Positions 30,867 to 43,622 of a DNA stretch of 64,000 nt are shown in pieces (position 1 is the stretch's first letter; each line of letters opens with the position of its first letter). This DNA is from Coprinellus micaceus (lineage: Eukaryota; Basidiomycota; Agaricomycetes; Agaricales; Psathyrellaceae). The notes below the pieces were generated by a model, which saw nothing but the letters and a program-made list of their open reading frames with translations, had not been told where the DNA came from and did no database searches. The position numbers were made by a program, and so were the translations under genes. The stretch lies in the NCBI GenBank assembly GCA_951394405.1, contig OX596335.1, positions 1,426,001 through 1,490,000 on the forward strand, written 5' to 3'.

Positions 30867-32758
30867 ATGTCTAGTTTCTTCTCCAAGTTCGCCGACAAGG
30901 CCCAGAGCGCGATCAACGCCTCGCCACTCGCTGGCAAGATTCCCCACACAACTCCAAGCCAGCCCCGCCCCGACAGCCCCGACACCTCAGGCCAACCCCC
31001 CGCAAACCAAGCTGCGGCGCAGGGGGGCCAGAAGTCCCATGCCCTCGAGTCCCTTTCATACCAGTTCAGGGCGTTCCAGCAACAGTATTCGTGAGTGGCC
31101 TGGCAACACATCGCGATCTATCCCATCTAATCAGCTTGATCGTCTCGTTGTAGCTCTGCAACCTCTCCTGCGCAAAAGATCATCACGGCTGAGAAGGGCC
31201 TTATCCTTGACTTTGACAATGTTGCCCGTGAGGCCAAGGCCCAGAGCAAGGAACTGTACACTTGGGGTCAAACCGAGCCTGACGATATCAAGGATGGTGG
31301 GTTGCGATACTTGGATAGCTGCGTTTAGGCCCTAATACTTTCATTTGTTTGCAGTGAGCGACAGGATCGCATATCTCAACTTCGTGTCTGGAGCGTTGGC
31401 TGCGACCTTCGCCCAAAGGCTTGACGCTGCCCGCGGTCCTTTCAAGGCACTCCGAGATGCGGAGACGGCTTTGCAGCCTCGCAGGAATATCCGGGCTGCG
31501 CTCGAGGCCCAGCTTGGCAAGGTTGAGAACGATCCCAAGAAGGCTGGAGACATTAGGGAGCAAATCAAGAGGGCAGAGCTCGAAGATGCCCAAGCCGAAC
31601 GCGAAGTCCTCATCCTCAAGCGCAAGGCCCTGAAGGACAGCGAGCAGCAAAAGTGGACTGCGGCTCAGGAGGTGCACCACACCATTTTCTTATCGCATCG
31701 CGCAATACTGACCAGGGTTCCACTTTCAGTACGCTGAAAAGCTCCTTCTCTTGGCACAGGCTGCACCGCCTGTTTTGGCAGAGCTCCCGGCCTACCCTCC
31801 CACTCCCAATTCGCCGTACAATGGCTTCCAGGCAACCGGCGCTGTTCGCGCTGCCCTCCAACAGGCCCTTGATCACCACAAGCCTGGTGTCACCTCCTTC
31901 CACCTTCCCTCCGCTGGTGCGGACCTCAGCCGCTCCGATACCCGCAGCTTCGGTGAAAGTCACGCCAGCGAGCTCTCCAACATTAACGCACCCTACCCTG
32001 CCCCCACTCCTCACCCCGAGATCCAAGTCGCCCAGCCTCAGGTCGTCCAGCAGCCAGTCCCCACCCATGTTCCTGCTCTTGCTCACACCCCATCGTTCCC
32101 CATCCCCACTTCTCAGCCTCACGCTCCGATGGTCGCACATGCCCCCGCCCCCTCCCAGCAGTCCCCTCCGATTAACCCTTTGAGCTTGAACCAGATGCCA
32201 GCCCCGATTCCCACATCCACTATTCAGACACCTCCATCTGCCTCGTCTCCTCCCGATTTGACGGCGCCACCGACTGCTCCTCCCGCAGCTGTCATCACCC
32301 CAACCATCGCTGAGACCGGCATCCCGGTTGCTGCTGGCACAGGCGGACCTGGGCCTGCGCAGGGATCACTCCACGATTTGAAGCATGCCTCCACCCAGAG
32401 TGGTATTCTGCAAAACCTGCCCTCTGCACACCCTACTGCTCACCACCCTTCTCCTTCCGTTGTCCCCCTTCCTGCCCCTCCCGCCGCACAGTACCCCTCG
32501 GCTGAGGAGGAGAAGAAACGCCTTGCTGCACAGTACTCGACGGCCCAGAGCAATGAAGGCAGTCCGCTTGTGCCTCAGGCACCTGCGGCTGGACCCTCAA
32601 CCGGTCAGGCAAAGGCGAATGAGAGTGCCGAGGAGGAGAAGAAGAGGCTGGAGAGGGAGGAAAGGGAGAGGATCTTGAGGGGCGACGGGCATCCGCCCAG
32701 GCGGGATGGGGAGCCTGACGAGGACTTGCCCCCTTACCAGGAGCCTTCCTTCCAGTGA
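30867..32758 (+). CDS. PIL1: Eisosome core protein Pil1/Lsp1 with long proline-rich tail
   Basis: BAR-domain protein shaping eisosome furrows at the plasma membrane. Exons 30867-31090, 31154-31296, 31355-31671, 31730-32758; 570 residues. The N terminus SSFFSKFADKAQSAINASPL and the BAR region (AREAKAQSKELYTWGQTEPD, LDAARGPFKALRDAETALQP, then a charged helix to KWTAAQE) are typical. Yeast Pil1 ends at about 339 residues. Here some 250 further residues are Pro/Ala/His-rich, followed by two copies of AEEEKKRL and a terminal DEDLPPYQEPSFQ. Phosphorylation of the tail by Pkh-type kinases is known in yeast but cannot be seen here. Confidence 0.92.
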
Positions 32759-33676
32759 GCAGCCCCCTCCTCGCCCTACGCTTCTTCACCATGCCTCACT
32801 CCCTCGATAATCATTCGTTCCGGTTCAGCGTTGATTGACAAGGACTAACGGACCTACTGCCACCTTTTTCACTATGTTACCTCCTGCTCTTTTTGCGCTT
32901 CGATGGTTCGCAATTCCTCTCTATTCAAATAGTGCCCGTTCGTAGGATAACAACGTAAACATAGGTCTGGTGGATGCGATAAAAATTTAAGTTACCCTCA
33001 GGCCTCAAGGGTGGTTAGCCATTGTGCGTTGGTTTGACCGAGTTAATGAGAAGGCCTGTGCGAAGGTGCCCCAGGGAGATTGACAGGAAGCGCTGGCAAG
33101 CTTCGGCAGACTGAGATGAGCACTCACCAATGTACGGGGCCCAGCGGAGATTTAGGTCGAGGGCCTCAATTCCACAGGGGCTTTGGCCGATTGCAGATTC
33201 AAGATGGACTCGGCTGTCGAATTCCCTTCGCGTCAACGACTCAGCTTGGACACATCGTAACGACTGCCGTATCACACCATATCGGCATTTCACCCTGAGG
33301 AGGGGATAAAAGGATGTTGATGTACTGGCTCCAGATCAGACAGGCATCCAGTCAGTACGGCGTGGCTCAAGTAAAGCAACAAGGAGCGGCGTCTCAACTT
33401 GGTTATGCACTACCCCGCCATGGTAGATGATGGCCCTTTCATACGGCTGGTAATAGCATCGGGCGATAATATATCCCTGTTAAACGAAGCAAATAGTCGT
33501 TATTACACCGTCAATAATACAAAATGAGAAATGCTTCTTTATGGATGAGAGTGCGGTCTATTGAGGTCGTACTCGTGATGAAAAGATCTGTGGTCCGAAG
33601 GAAACCCCTGCAAGGCGCCCATCAGCAAGGGGAATATAGCAATTCGTTGGAAAGCATACCACGTAGAAGGCCACGC
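32759..33676. other. Intergenic, no gene seen
   Basis: It holds the 3' UTRs of the convergent PIL1 and SPF30 genes plus roughly 500 bp of AT-richer sequence. Frames at 33015-33298 lie on both strands and show no family features. Confidence 0.5.
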
Positions 33677-34484
33677 CTATGAGTCGTCTACGCTATAGTC
33701 GAACTTGTTTTTCGCCTTGCCAGCGACTTCAGTCATACCCCTTCCACTTCCAGTGACACCGACTGGTGAGAAGAAATCAGCTAGAACTCTAAGACTGTCA
33801 AAGGGGAAGCGGCGCACCTCTACCGAGAGGGTTATCCGGAGTCTTGAAGATACTCTTGCCCGTTACACCAGCAATATGCGCGGCCTGTCCCTTCTTCTCA
33901 CTCTTCTTCGCAAACTTCTGCCAACTGTGTTGCTTCTCCTGCTGCTCCTTCGCCTTCTCAGCCTTCATCGCTAGCTTCTTCTCATTCTTCTTCTTCTTCC
34001 TTTCCCTCTCTTCCTCCTCCTCCTTCGTCAGCTTGCGCTTGGTACCCGCGCCGTGTCCACCCCCCACCGCACCGCCCGCTTGGCTCGAACTGAACGGCTT
34101 CAGCTCATGACTCTTCACAAGCTCCGTCGTGTTGTAACCCTTGAACACGATGCTATAGACACGATTTTCCGAGGCACCGCCGACGAAGGTGATACGAGCT
34201 GGGTACCACTGTCCATCCCCGCTGTACCGTGCCAAACAATCGTCTCCCGCGGACCATGCATGCTGCGGTGTGGACGGTGCAGCCGCCGCCGAATTGGATT
34301 TCTGTTTGGACGAGGATGACGCAGCTGCGGCCTCGGCTTGGGCGATGGCGGATTGCGTGAGCTCGATGAGCTGCTTCAGCTCTGAACGTAAAGACGCGAG
34401 TTCAGTGTTGTCGGGGTCAGCTTCAAGGGCGGTCTCAACTTGTGTTAGTTGGAGCTGATACTCTTCGAGATCGGACTTGTCCAT
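33677..34484 (-). CDS. SPF30: Tudor-domain splicing factor SPF30 (SMNDC1)
   Basis: Spliceosome assembly factor related to SMN; its Tudor domain binds methylarginine tails of Sm proteins. Exons 34484-33818 and 33762-33677; 250 residues, close to human SPF30 (238). An N-terminal helix pair (LQLTQVETALEADPDNTELASL, LKQLIELTQSAI) is followed by the Tudor domain at about 75-135 (WSAGDDCLARYSGDGQWYPA, YSIVFKGYNTTELV). The C terminus is Lys/Glu-rich with QHSWQKFAKK and SIFKTPDNPLGRVGVTGSGR, matching the conserved SPF30 tail. Tandem with RIO2, whose stop is 256 bp upstream of this start. Confidence 0.93.
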
Positions 34485-34740
34485 AATTTATCTGTGTGAG
34501 CCTGGGGAAGGAAAGAGGGGTGTATGTTTAGAGGAGAGCGGTTGGTGGTGGTAGAAGGAGGTCAACCTGCAAAATCGGCAACGTGCGAATCTGGACCGGT
34601 CCCGACATTGGCGGTGGCACTCAAGCCCTAGCGCCGAAACGACTTCCTCTTTACCCCGATGAACAAGACGGCGGCTCGAGGTAGAAGTACGCAGATGGGA
34701 ATAGTATACAGGGGGGATATGTACAAAAATATTCTGGAGT

Positions 34741-36597
<1,857 letters not shown>

Positions 36598-36808
36598 TGC
36601 GGGGACGAGAAAGGGGGAAATGGCAGGATTCGAGAAATTGCCAGTGAGGAAATGGATCAGCCGCCGCCGGCCATGTGGGCGGCAATCACCGACGACGCGC
36701 TGATCAGTTAATTGACCGGCGGTTCAAACGCCAGCGCGCTGCTACTTCTTGAACCTGAACTTCTCCCACCTCCCAGCTTTTACCACCTCACCCCAGCTTC
36801 CCCTGACA

Positions 36809-37772
36809 ATGAACCCGTCTAAAGAGCAGGTCAACCTTCTCAAAACAGCTCTCAAGGTTGGCGCCAGCTACATAAGACTTGTGCAGGGCCATTTCTTACT
36901 TACTACGCGCGTCTGTTGCAAGGCCACTTCGTCAGAACTCCAAGAAATTCGCGCACCGCGCAGTACCGAAGCGTTGTACGTGTCTCATGTATCTCCTCTT
37001 CCGCAACGTAAATTTACGTGCCAAAGGAACGTGGTCTATGAAATGCGAAAAACCAACGAGCTGGGGACCGACAACAAAGTCGCGGTACTGGCCCTGTTGA
37101 CGAAGAACATGCGCGCAATGTACGGCTGTATATATAATTGCGCGCGTGTGGAGCTAACTCTGCTATGCTACTTCAGGCTGCAAGAGTCTTCCATGGGGTG
37201 GAACCTCTCAAAGAAGAGGCGGGAAGTGTTTCATACACGCTCGCGGTTCATCATTGTCCGTGACTTCGCGTCGAACTTGGTCGCGTTCTCCATGTTTCGC
37301 TTCGAAAAAGAAGACCAATGCGTTGTTCTATACTGGTAAGCTCCCCAATTTCTACTCGGTTGATTCGGCTGCCAACCCGGCGACATATAGCTACGAACTT
37401 CAGGTGGATGAAGCTATGCGAGGACTGGGCGTTGGGCGCTGTCTCATGTCTCAGCTCGAGTCAATTGGTTTGGCGTATGGCATGGATAAAATCATGCTCA
37501 CGGTACTGAAGGGTACGTCGCTAGATATTACTCGCTTGTTGACAAATTGAGAGTGAGGCTGTTGCTAGCAAACCAAAAATCGCTCCAATTCTACAAGAGT
37601 GGGGGGTAAGCAGGGCTTGTATTTTCTGTTTTAACGCGACAAGGTTCTGATGCTGCGCCTCAGCTTTCGCATAGACGGGTCTGACCCTTCCAAATTTGGA
37701 GACCTTCGTCAAGACTACGAAATCCTTTGCAAATGGCTGCCTCGCCCCACGGCATCCCCGTCGGTGGCATAA
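36809..37772 (+). CDS. NAA40: N-alpha-acetyltransferase 40 (NatD, histone H4/H2A N terminus)
   Basis: GNAT-fold enzyme acetylating the N-terminal Ser of histones H4 and H2A. Exons 36809-37119 (5' part uncertain), 37177-37335, 37391-37512, 37569-37605, 37664-37772; up to 245 residues. Family features are NMRAMLQESSMGWN, FIIVRDFASNLVAFSMFRF, the acetyl-CoA site YELQVDEAMRGLGVGRCLM, MDKIMLTVLKANQKSLQFY and GFRIDGSDPSKFG, DYEIL near the end. The first 311 nt read through without a stop, but one or two in-frame introns could be hidden there (for example 36857-36922), because residues 17-60 look unlike the family. Divergent from RIO2. Confidence 0.85.
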
Positions 37773-38010
37773 CTAATTGCGTTCATACCCATATATCTAT
37801 CACCCATATACACTGTACATTATTCATGCGCAATAATACCATACTTCTATACCCCGGGACATTTCAAGTTGCACTCGTAAACTCGGGTACCTCCAGGCGT
37901 ATTTATCTGTGTCCACACAACCAAACAATGTACACTCCCATCCCGTGGCTGCCGATCATCACCTTTCTACATACACACTCAGGCTGGCAATCACCTCCCC
38001 TCCGCTCTCG

Positions 38011-38541
38011 ATGCTCACCTCCTCAACATCGCGCGTGTTGCAGCGCGCAGTACTTCGCCAGACTCGGGCCACTGTAGGCAGGCGCTACGCATCGGGGCAC
38101 GGTGAACACTACAACGAGCCTTCCGGATGGATGTTCGGTGAAAAGGTGAGTACCTGGAAGCTACCTGCTGGTGTTCCTGGTTTGGCTACCAGGGTTTCGA
38201 TACCAAGGATGCCAGTCGTATTTCAATGGGAGTATTTAGGCTAACCAGCCTTGGATCTAGCCCCTCCCCCCTGGCCAGAAGCGAGTGAAGGATGACTGGG
38301 AGAACATGTGGTACTACGGCTTTCTGGGCTCGATGTTGTTTGCTGGCGTCATGCTCTACTACAAGCCCGACACAAGGTGCGTTTCAGTGGTCTTTTGCGA
38401 TGAAGATGTCTCTGAATCTTGTCGCCCCTTCCTGCTTCTAGTGTGCAAAGCTGGGCACTGAAGGAGGCCAAAGCCCGCATGGAGGCGCGCGGCGAGAAGT
38501 ACCAATACGAGCCCTCGTCAACGCCAACCGAATCTTCATAG
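38011..38541 (+). CDS. Complex I (NADH dehydrogenase) ESSS/NDUFB11-like subunit
   Basis: Accessory membrane-arm subunit of mitochondrial complex I. Exons 38011-38145, 38261-38376, 38442-38541; 116 residues. The Arg/Ser-rich N terminus (MLTSSTSRVLQRAVLRQTRA) is a likely mitochondrial presequence. It is followed by EPSGWMFGEKPLPPGQKRVK, then DDWENMWYYGFLGSML with a single membrane span (about 60-80), YYKPDTS, and a terminal helix ALKEAKARMEARGE, all characteristic of the ESSS family. Its stop is about 470 bp from the stop of the convergent GCV3 gene. Confidence 0.88.
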
Positions 38542-39013
38542 ACTATTCCACCAGTTTCAACACTCATTTACCACCGAGTTCGTCTGGCCTGCTGGAAATA
38601 CACTGAGGGAGAAGAGGAAGACATGCAAGGTGGAGGGGAACGGGACGCAAACCACACCGGCGCCCGGGGACTTTTGCTTTAGATGTATCGACGAACTTTA
38701 CACAGAATAGATGCTCATCTAATGGAAGTCTCGAAAACCGTTCCGTATCCTTTCCGAAGAAAACAGACAGTGTTCTTAGGTTGTTGCCGGCAGGTGAACA
38801 TACTCGGGAGGAATCCCTTTGAACGCCGACGCACCAAGCCCGCACCTCAAGTTCTCGAGGGGAATCATTTGGGAATCATTCTATCCGGTAATGTCTATGA
38901 TGAGTACATGAAGGCAGGAAGTCTGGTGCCTCTATGGGTAATTAGTGTAGGTTGAGCTACGGAACTTGTAGGGAGAGTCCAGTCCACCAGCCGGAGGGAT
39001 CCCTCTCTCCATC
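38542..39013. other. Convergent 3' intergenic region
   Basis: This gap lies between the stops of the complex I subunit gene and GCV3. A short frame at 38683-38955 is judged non-coding. Confidence 0.4.
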
Positions 39014-39810
39014 CTAATGCTCACAGTGTGTCTTGTAGGCTTCCTCGGTCATCAGCTCATCGAGCTATATAAATCAAACAACAACGGGAGCCAGGTTGAG
39101 CCGTTCGATGCTGAGTGTATGTAAGGAATGACGCACCTCGGCAGGGTTTGAGAGCTTGATCTTGCAAAGCCATCCCTTTTCTTCGGGGGACTTGTTGAGG
39201 AGACCAGGCTGGTCGGAAAGGGTCTCATTGATTTCCTCGACGCTTCCGGAGACGGGAGCATACTACAAGATTGTCGATGGTGGAAGTGCCAGGAAAGGGG
39301 TGGGGGTTAGCACGCGCTATGATCTTTACGAGGCGGACGAAACGTACGATATCCGAAGCAGCCTTCACACTCTCAACAGCGCCAATCTGGTCTGTAAGTA
39401 CCCGTACCGGTCAACAAACTTGCTGGGGCCAAAAATGTATAGCACATACCGCCCTGGGCAACATCTGTGCCGACCGTAGGCAACTCAACATACACAACAT
39501 CCCCTAACGAACTCTGCGCATAGTCCGTCACAGAGACGACCCCGAGTCCTGTCGCATCGTCGAACACAACTGCTTCGTGGTCCTTGGTATACTTCTTGGC
39601 TGTGCGTTCACGAGTCGATTACAAGTCGGCGGTTAGAAAGCAAAGGAAGTGGGGTTTGTCAGGCGTGGCGCGACCTTGCCCGGGAGTTCGGTACGTACTG
39701 ACGAGGGTACGTATTTGCCATGCCCTGTTGAGGGTAGCAAGCCTAGGAGCAAATGCCCTTGAGGGACGGGCAACGGCACGGAGGGCAGAAGCACGGAAAA
39801 TGGATTGCAT
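39014..39810 (-). CDS. GCV3: Glycine cleavage system H protein, mitochondrial
   Basis: Lipoyl carrier of the glycine decarboxylase complex. Exons 39810-39699, 39599-39450, 39391-39348, 39262-39137, 39064-39014; 160 residues, matching the family. The presequence-like N terminus ([20 protein letters not shown]) is followed by [34 protein letters not shown], then [19 protein letters not shown], where the Lys after VESV is the lipoylated residue. The end has [18 protein letters not shown]. The introns are somewhat longer here (58-99 nt). Tandem with TUF1 on the same strand. Confidence 0.95.
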
Positions 39811-40247
39811 AGTGAGTGGAAGTGAGAGGAGGTGGGAAGCACGCGACGGAAAGAACGCGGGACTGGCTCCTCCTTTTCCGCATTCTCGACATTGCCTCTT
39901 ATAGGATTTCAGGGTCCAGGCTAACGCACGATTCAAACAGCAGTTTTTTTTTGTAATGTAACGGGGGCCCAAGCTCCAAGTTCCAAACGACATCTCAGTG
40001 CTTTGCAAAATATCCAGAGGTTCCACGATGTGCGCAAATAAATTAGAGCATAGTATACTATCTATAGAGCTACGAGACTGCCGCCAACGCGCCAACCAGG
40101 CAGGGTGCGTTTGAGAGAATTCATTAATCGGGCCCCGCTTGCCAATGGTGGTGGCATATTACTTTTACACGAAAACTTATCAATGTAAGTGGGGGTGTAT
40201 CGTATCATGCAAAACAGGTCGCATTCGACCGCTAGTTGGGTGAACAT
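39811..40247. other. Intergenic between GCV3 and TUF1
   Basis: GCV3 promoter and TUF1 3' flank. A T-rich run at about 39940-39955 is the only compositional feature. Confidence 0.4.
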
Positions 40248-41936
40248 TTACGAGATGATCTTGGTGACGATACCGGTACCAACTAAGGAGAGGTGGTTAA
40301 CGACTTCCCATGGGTTAAAGAAATGAGACAAGGCTTACTAGTCTTGTTGGCCTCGCGGAGGGTGAAGCGGGTTCCAACCTCGAGAGCGACATCGAAGACA
40401 AGGTCGCAAAGCATCTCGACATTATCACCAGGCATGATCATCTTCTCAGCAGCATCCTCGGTACCCTCGGGCCAGGTAAGCGCGACGGTGATATCAGCGG
40501 TGCGAACGAAGCACTGAGGCCTGTAGTTCTGCATGAAGGGAGTGTAGCGACCACCTTCTTCCTTGGTCAAGACCTGGTAACAATGGTGAATACAAAACAC
40601 TGTCGGAAAAGCGAGGAGGGCATACATAGATCTGAGCCAAGAACTTCTTAGCCGACTTCACAGAACCAGGTGCAGCGAGCACTTGACCACGACGGATTTG
40701 CTCACGCTTGATACCGCGGAGGAGAGCACCCATGTTGTCACCAGCCTCAGCGCGCTCAAGCTCCTTGTGGAACATCTCGATACCGGTAAGGGTAGTCTTG
40801 ATGGTCGAACCGAAACCGACAATCTCGACGTCAGTACCCTTGGTGGCGATACCACGCTCAACCTTGAAAGGACTTGTCAGTGATCACGTCGTGGCAGATA
40901 GGGTCGGAGCACTCACGCGTCCAGTAGCGACGGTACCACGGCCAGAGATGGAGAAGACATCCTCAATGGGCATCAAGAACGGCTTGTCCAAATCACGGGC
41001 GGGGAGTTCGAGCCAGTTGTCGCAAGCCTCAACAAGTTCCTTGATCTTGTTGGCACCAATGTCATCGTTGCGTCCCTCAAGAGCGGCGAGAGCAGAGCCC
41101 ATGATGATGGGGGTCTCCTCACCCTCGAAGTTGTAAGTGGAGAGCAAGTCACGAATTTCCATATCGACGAGTTCGAGCATTTCGGGGTCCGAGATCATGT
41201 CGACCTTGTTGATGAAGACAACGAGACGCTTGATACCGACTTGACGAGCGAGGAGCAGATGTTCACGAGTTTGGGGCATTTGACCGTCCGTAGCAGAGAC
41301 GACAATGATAGCGCCGTCCATTTGAGCCGCACCGGTAATCATGTTCTTGATGTCTATCGAGGATCTGTGAGTTGTGGCCAACGCATAGGTCACAAAGACG
41401 TACAATCAGCGTGTCCAGGGCAATCGATGTGTCCATAGTGGCGATTGGTGGACTCATACTCGACATGGGCAGAGTTGATGGTGATACCGCGAGCCTTCTC
41501 CTCGGGAGCCTTGTCAATCTGGCTGTAGTCGGTGAATTTGGCGGCACCGCCCACGGAAAGGACCCTGGTAATGGCGGCGGTCAACGTCGTCTTACCGTGG
41601 TCGACGTGACCTGAATAATACATGAGCGCCTATGGATGGGGGTAGGTGACAGCACAACGCACCAATGGTACCAATGTTCATGTGAGGCTTGGTCCTCTGG
41701 AAGACCTCAGCATAACCACGTTTGAAAACTGCATAGCGATGAGAATATGTCGCATAGATGGCGCTGCTGCAACGTACCGGTGGTGCTGACGGCCGAGACG
41801 CGGCTGCGTTGGCACACATTGCGCATAGAACCTGGCGAATAATGAGCTTTACACGGGACATATACGCGCAATAACACATACTCCTGGCGGCAGCAAAGGC
41901 CTGAGAGGCAACCTTGCAGGTTGCGAGGTGCAGCAT
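40248..41936 (-). CDS. TUF1: Mitochondrial translation elongation factor Tu
   Basis: GTPase delivering aminoacyl-tRNA to mitochondrial ribosomes. Exons 41936-41882, 41831-41778, 41728-41663, 41610-41404, 41353-40917, 40862-40626, 40573-40339, 40282-40248; 441 residues. The N-terminal presequence spans two small exons. G-domain motifs are [15 protein letters not shown] (G1), [13 protein letters not shown] (switch I and G2), [20 protein letters not shown] (G3), INKVDMI (G4) and [10 protein letters not shown] (G5 region). Domain 2 has [13 protein letters not shown] and [20 protein letters not shown]; domain 3 ends [10 protein letters not shown]. Eight exons in about 1.7 kb make it one of the most intron-rich genes here. 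Confidence 0.96.
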
Positions 41937-42164
41937 TATGGACGACGTGTGCGCTGCAACGACGAAGGTAAAGAGTTCCGTCACGAAAAATCGCTCTTTT
42001 GACCACTCGGCAAGCTCCGGTACCCGCTTCCCCGCATCTCTGGTTAGGGTTCCTACCAAATGCTTCCGCTACTCAAGACCCCAGGGTCAATGGGATGAGT
42101 TGGACTTCGGGATATGCCAAGAAATATATTGGAGATGCTATATGACAGACGTGTCGCTGTATAT

Positions 42165-43251
42165 CTAAGGGTCGCTGGTATCGTCATGGCCAACACCTTT
42201 TCCCTTGTCCAGCGACGACGCTGACTCTTGAGAACCGTTTGCTTGGACCAGGGGAGCTGAGGGAGTGGCAGGAGTGCTTGCCACTTGAAGCTGCCATGAG
42301 GGAATTGTGGGCCTGCCAAGAATGGGCATAGGTGAAGACGGTGTGCCTGGCGTAGTAGGCCCTCGACTGAGAAGCAAGGCCTTGAGTGACTTTAGATCTT
42401 GCTGCAGTTCACCTAAGGACTGTGTTTGGCTATCCTTGTTTTTCTCAATCATCTAGAAGAGGGTCAGCTGAAGTCCTTCAATAGAGCGATGCAACGCACC
42501 TTGGGCAGCATCTCTCGAATGTTGTTGATCTCCTCTCGTACTTCCCGCAACTCGTCCCTCGTCTTGATCTCGCCTTCCCGCATTTCGGACACAACAGCCC
42601 GCACGTCCTGGGTCGCCCTATCAATCGTCTCTTTCTGCTCTTCCACAGCGGCGCGAACAGACGCCGTTTCAGCCTGAATCTCCTTCAACAAGGCTTCCGC
42701 GGCATCAAACTGTGCAGTGAGAGCATCCCGGTCCTGCTCGTACGCGGTAGACTCTGGGGGTTGGAGGTGTGGAAGAAGATATTTCTGAGAGAATGATGAG
42801 TGCCATCCTCTAATGCCACATTCAATAGAGTAGGACGCCCACCTTGAAGAGAGACACCGCACCATACGCGACTGCTCCGGATACAACCCCTGTGATCTGT
42901 CCGGGCGGCTAATTAGCATGTGATACCAGCCGAACACTGTCAAGGCCACTCACGAAGTAGTCTCGCCAGTCCCATCGTTGAGATGGTGGGGCATATGGAT
43001 TATACGCGCCGGGGTACCCCACAGGAGGGCCAGAGGCGTTGATGGTGGCCTGCTTGAGGGCCATGTCGACCTCGGGCGGTGTTAGCCCCTTGGCTTCGAG
43101 AAATTGGAGCTTTTGGGCGAGCGGGGAAGCTTGTGCCTGTCAGGAAGATGTCAGCGTGGTACGCTAAAATATGTCTCCTGGTACCCGCCTTGGGGTCACT
43201 GAGGAATGCGACGGCGTTTCGAATGAGTTCAACACGATCCAGAGAGGACAT
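42165..43251 (-). CDS. PEX14: Peroxisomal docking protein Pex14
   Basis: Docking factor at the peroxisomal membrane for the import receptor Pex5. Exons 43251-43189, 43136-42954, 42896-42843, 42784-42500, 42452-42165; 290 residues. The N-terminal Pex5-binding domain (RVELIRNAVAFLSDPKAQAS, PLAQKLQFLEAKGLTPPEVD) precedes a proline-rich linker, a hydrophobic segment (ITGVVSGAVAYGAVSLF), a coiled coil of about 80 residues and a disordered Pro/Ser-rich tail. The first intron begins with GC (AAG|GCGGGT at 43188). A GT donor two bases on would break the frame, whereas the GC site keeps the conserved DPKAQASPLAQK. Confidence 0.92.
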
Positions 43252-43622
43252 GATGGTACAGAGCAAGGGTTGCAATCAGACACACGAGACGCGTTTGAAT
43301 ACCGAGCATTGAGCTTTGCCGAGTCCCGGACCCCATGAAGATAGGGCTTTCATGTTGCTTTTCCCTTTAATAATACACACAAACGAACGCACGCGTTTCA
43401 CACGGGAGAGGACGACGTATTGGCTGTCGCACTGTACAGAACTAGCTAGTCCATGCCCTCGAGGATACGTGCAATGAATACGATGAGGCCTTCTCGACAA
43501 TGACGGCGATGCCGCGCAGAACGGCAACTAGTTCTCACAGCCGTAGCTGACGACGGAAGCAAACCCGAACTTGACCCCATCCATCTCATCTTCCCTCTTG
43601 AACGACCTTCGAACATACCCAG
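43252..43622. other. Divergent promoter region between PEX14 and the golgin
   Basis: 371 bp between two start codons. No clear TATA box or repeat is seen. Confidence 0.4.

Noticed and set aside
37120..37176. In-frame read-through of a stretch in NAA40 as coding
   Set aside because: Although open, it has a clear donor and acceptor, and removing it restores the family sequence NMRAMLQESSMGWN.
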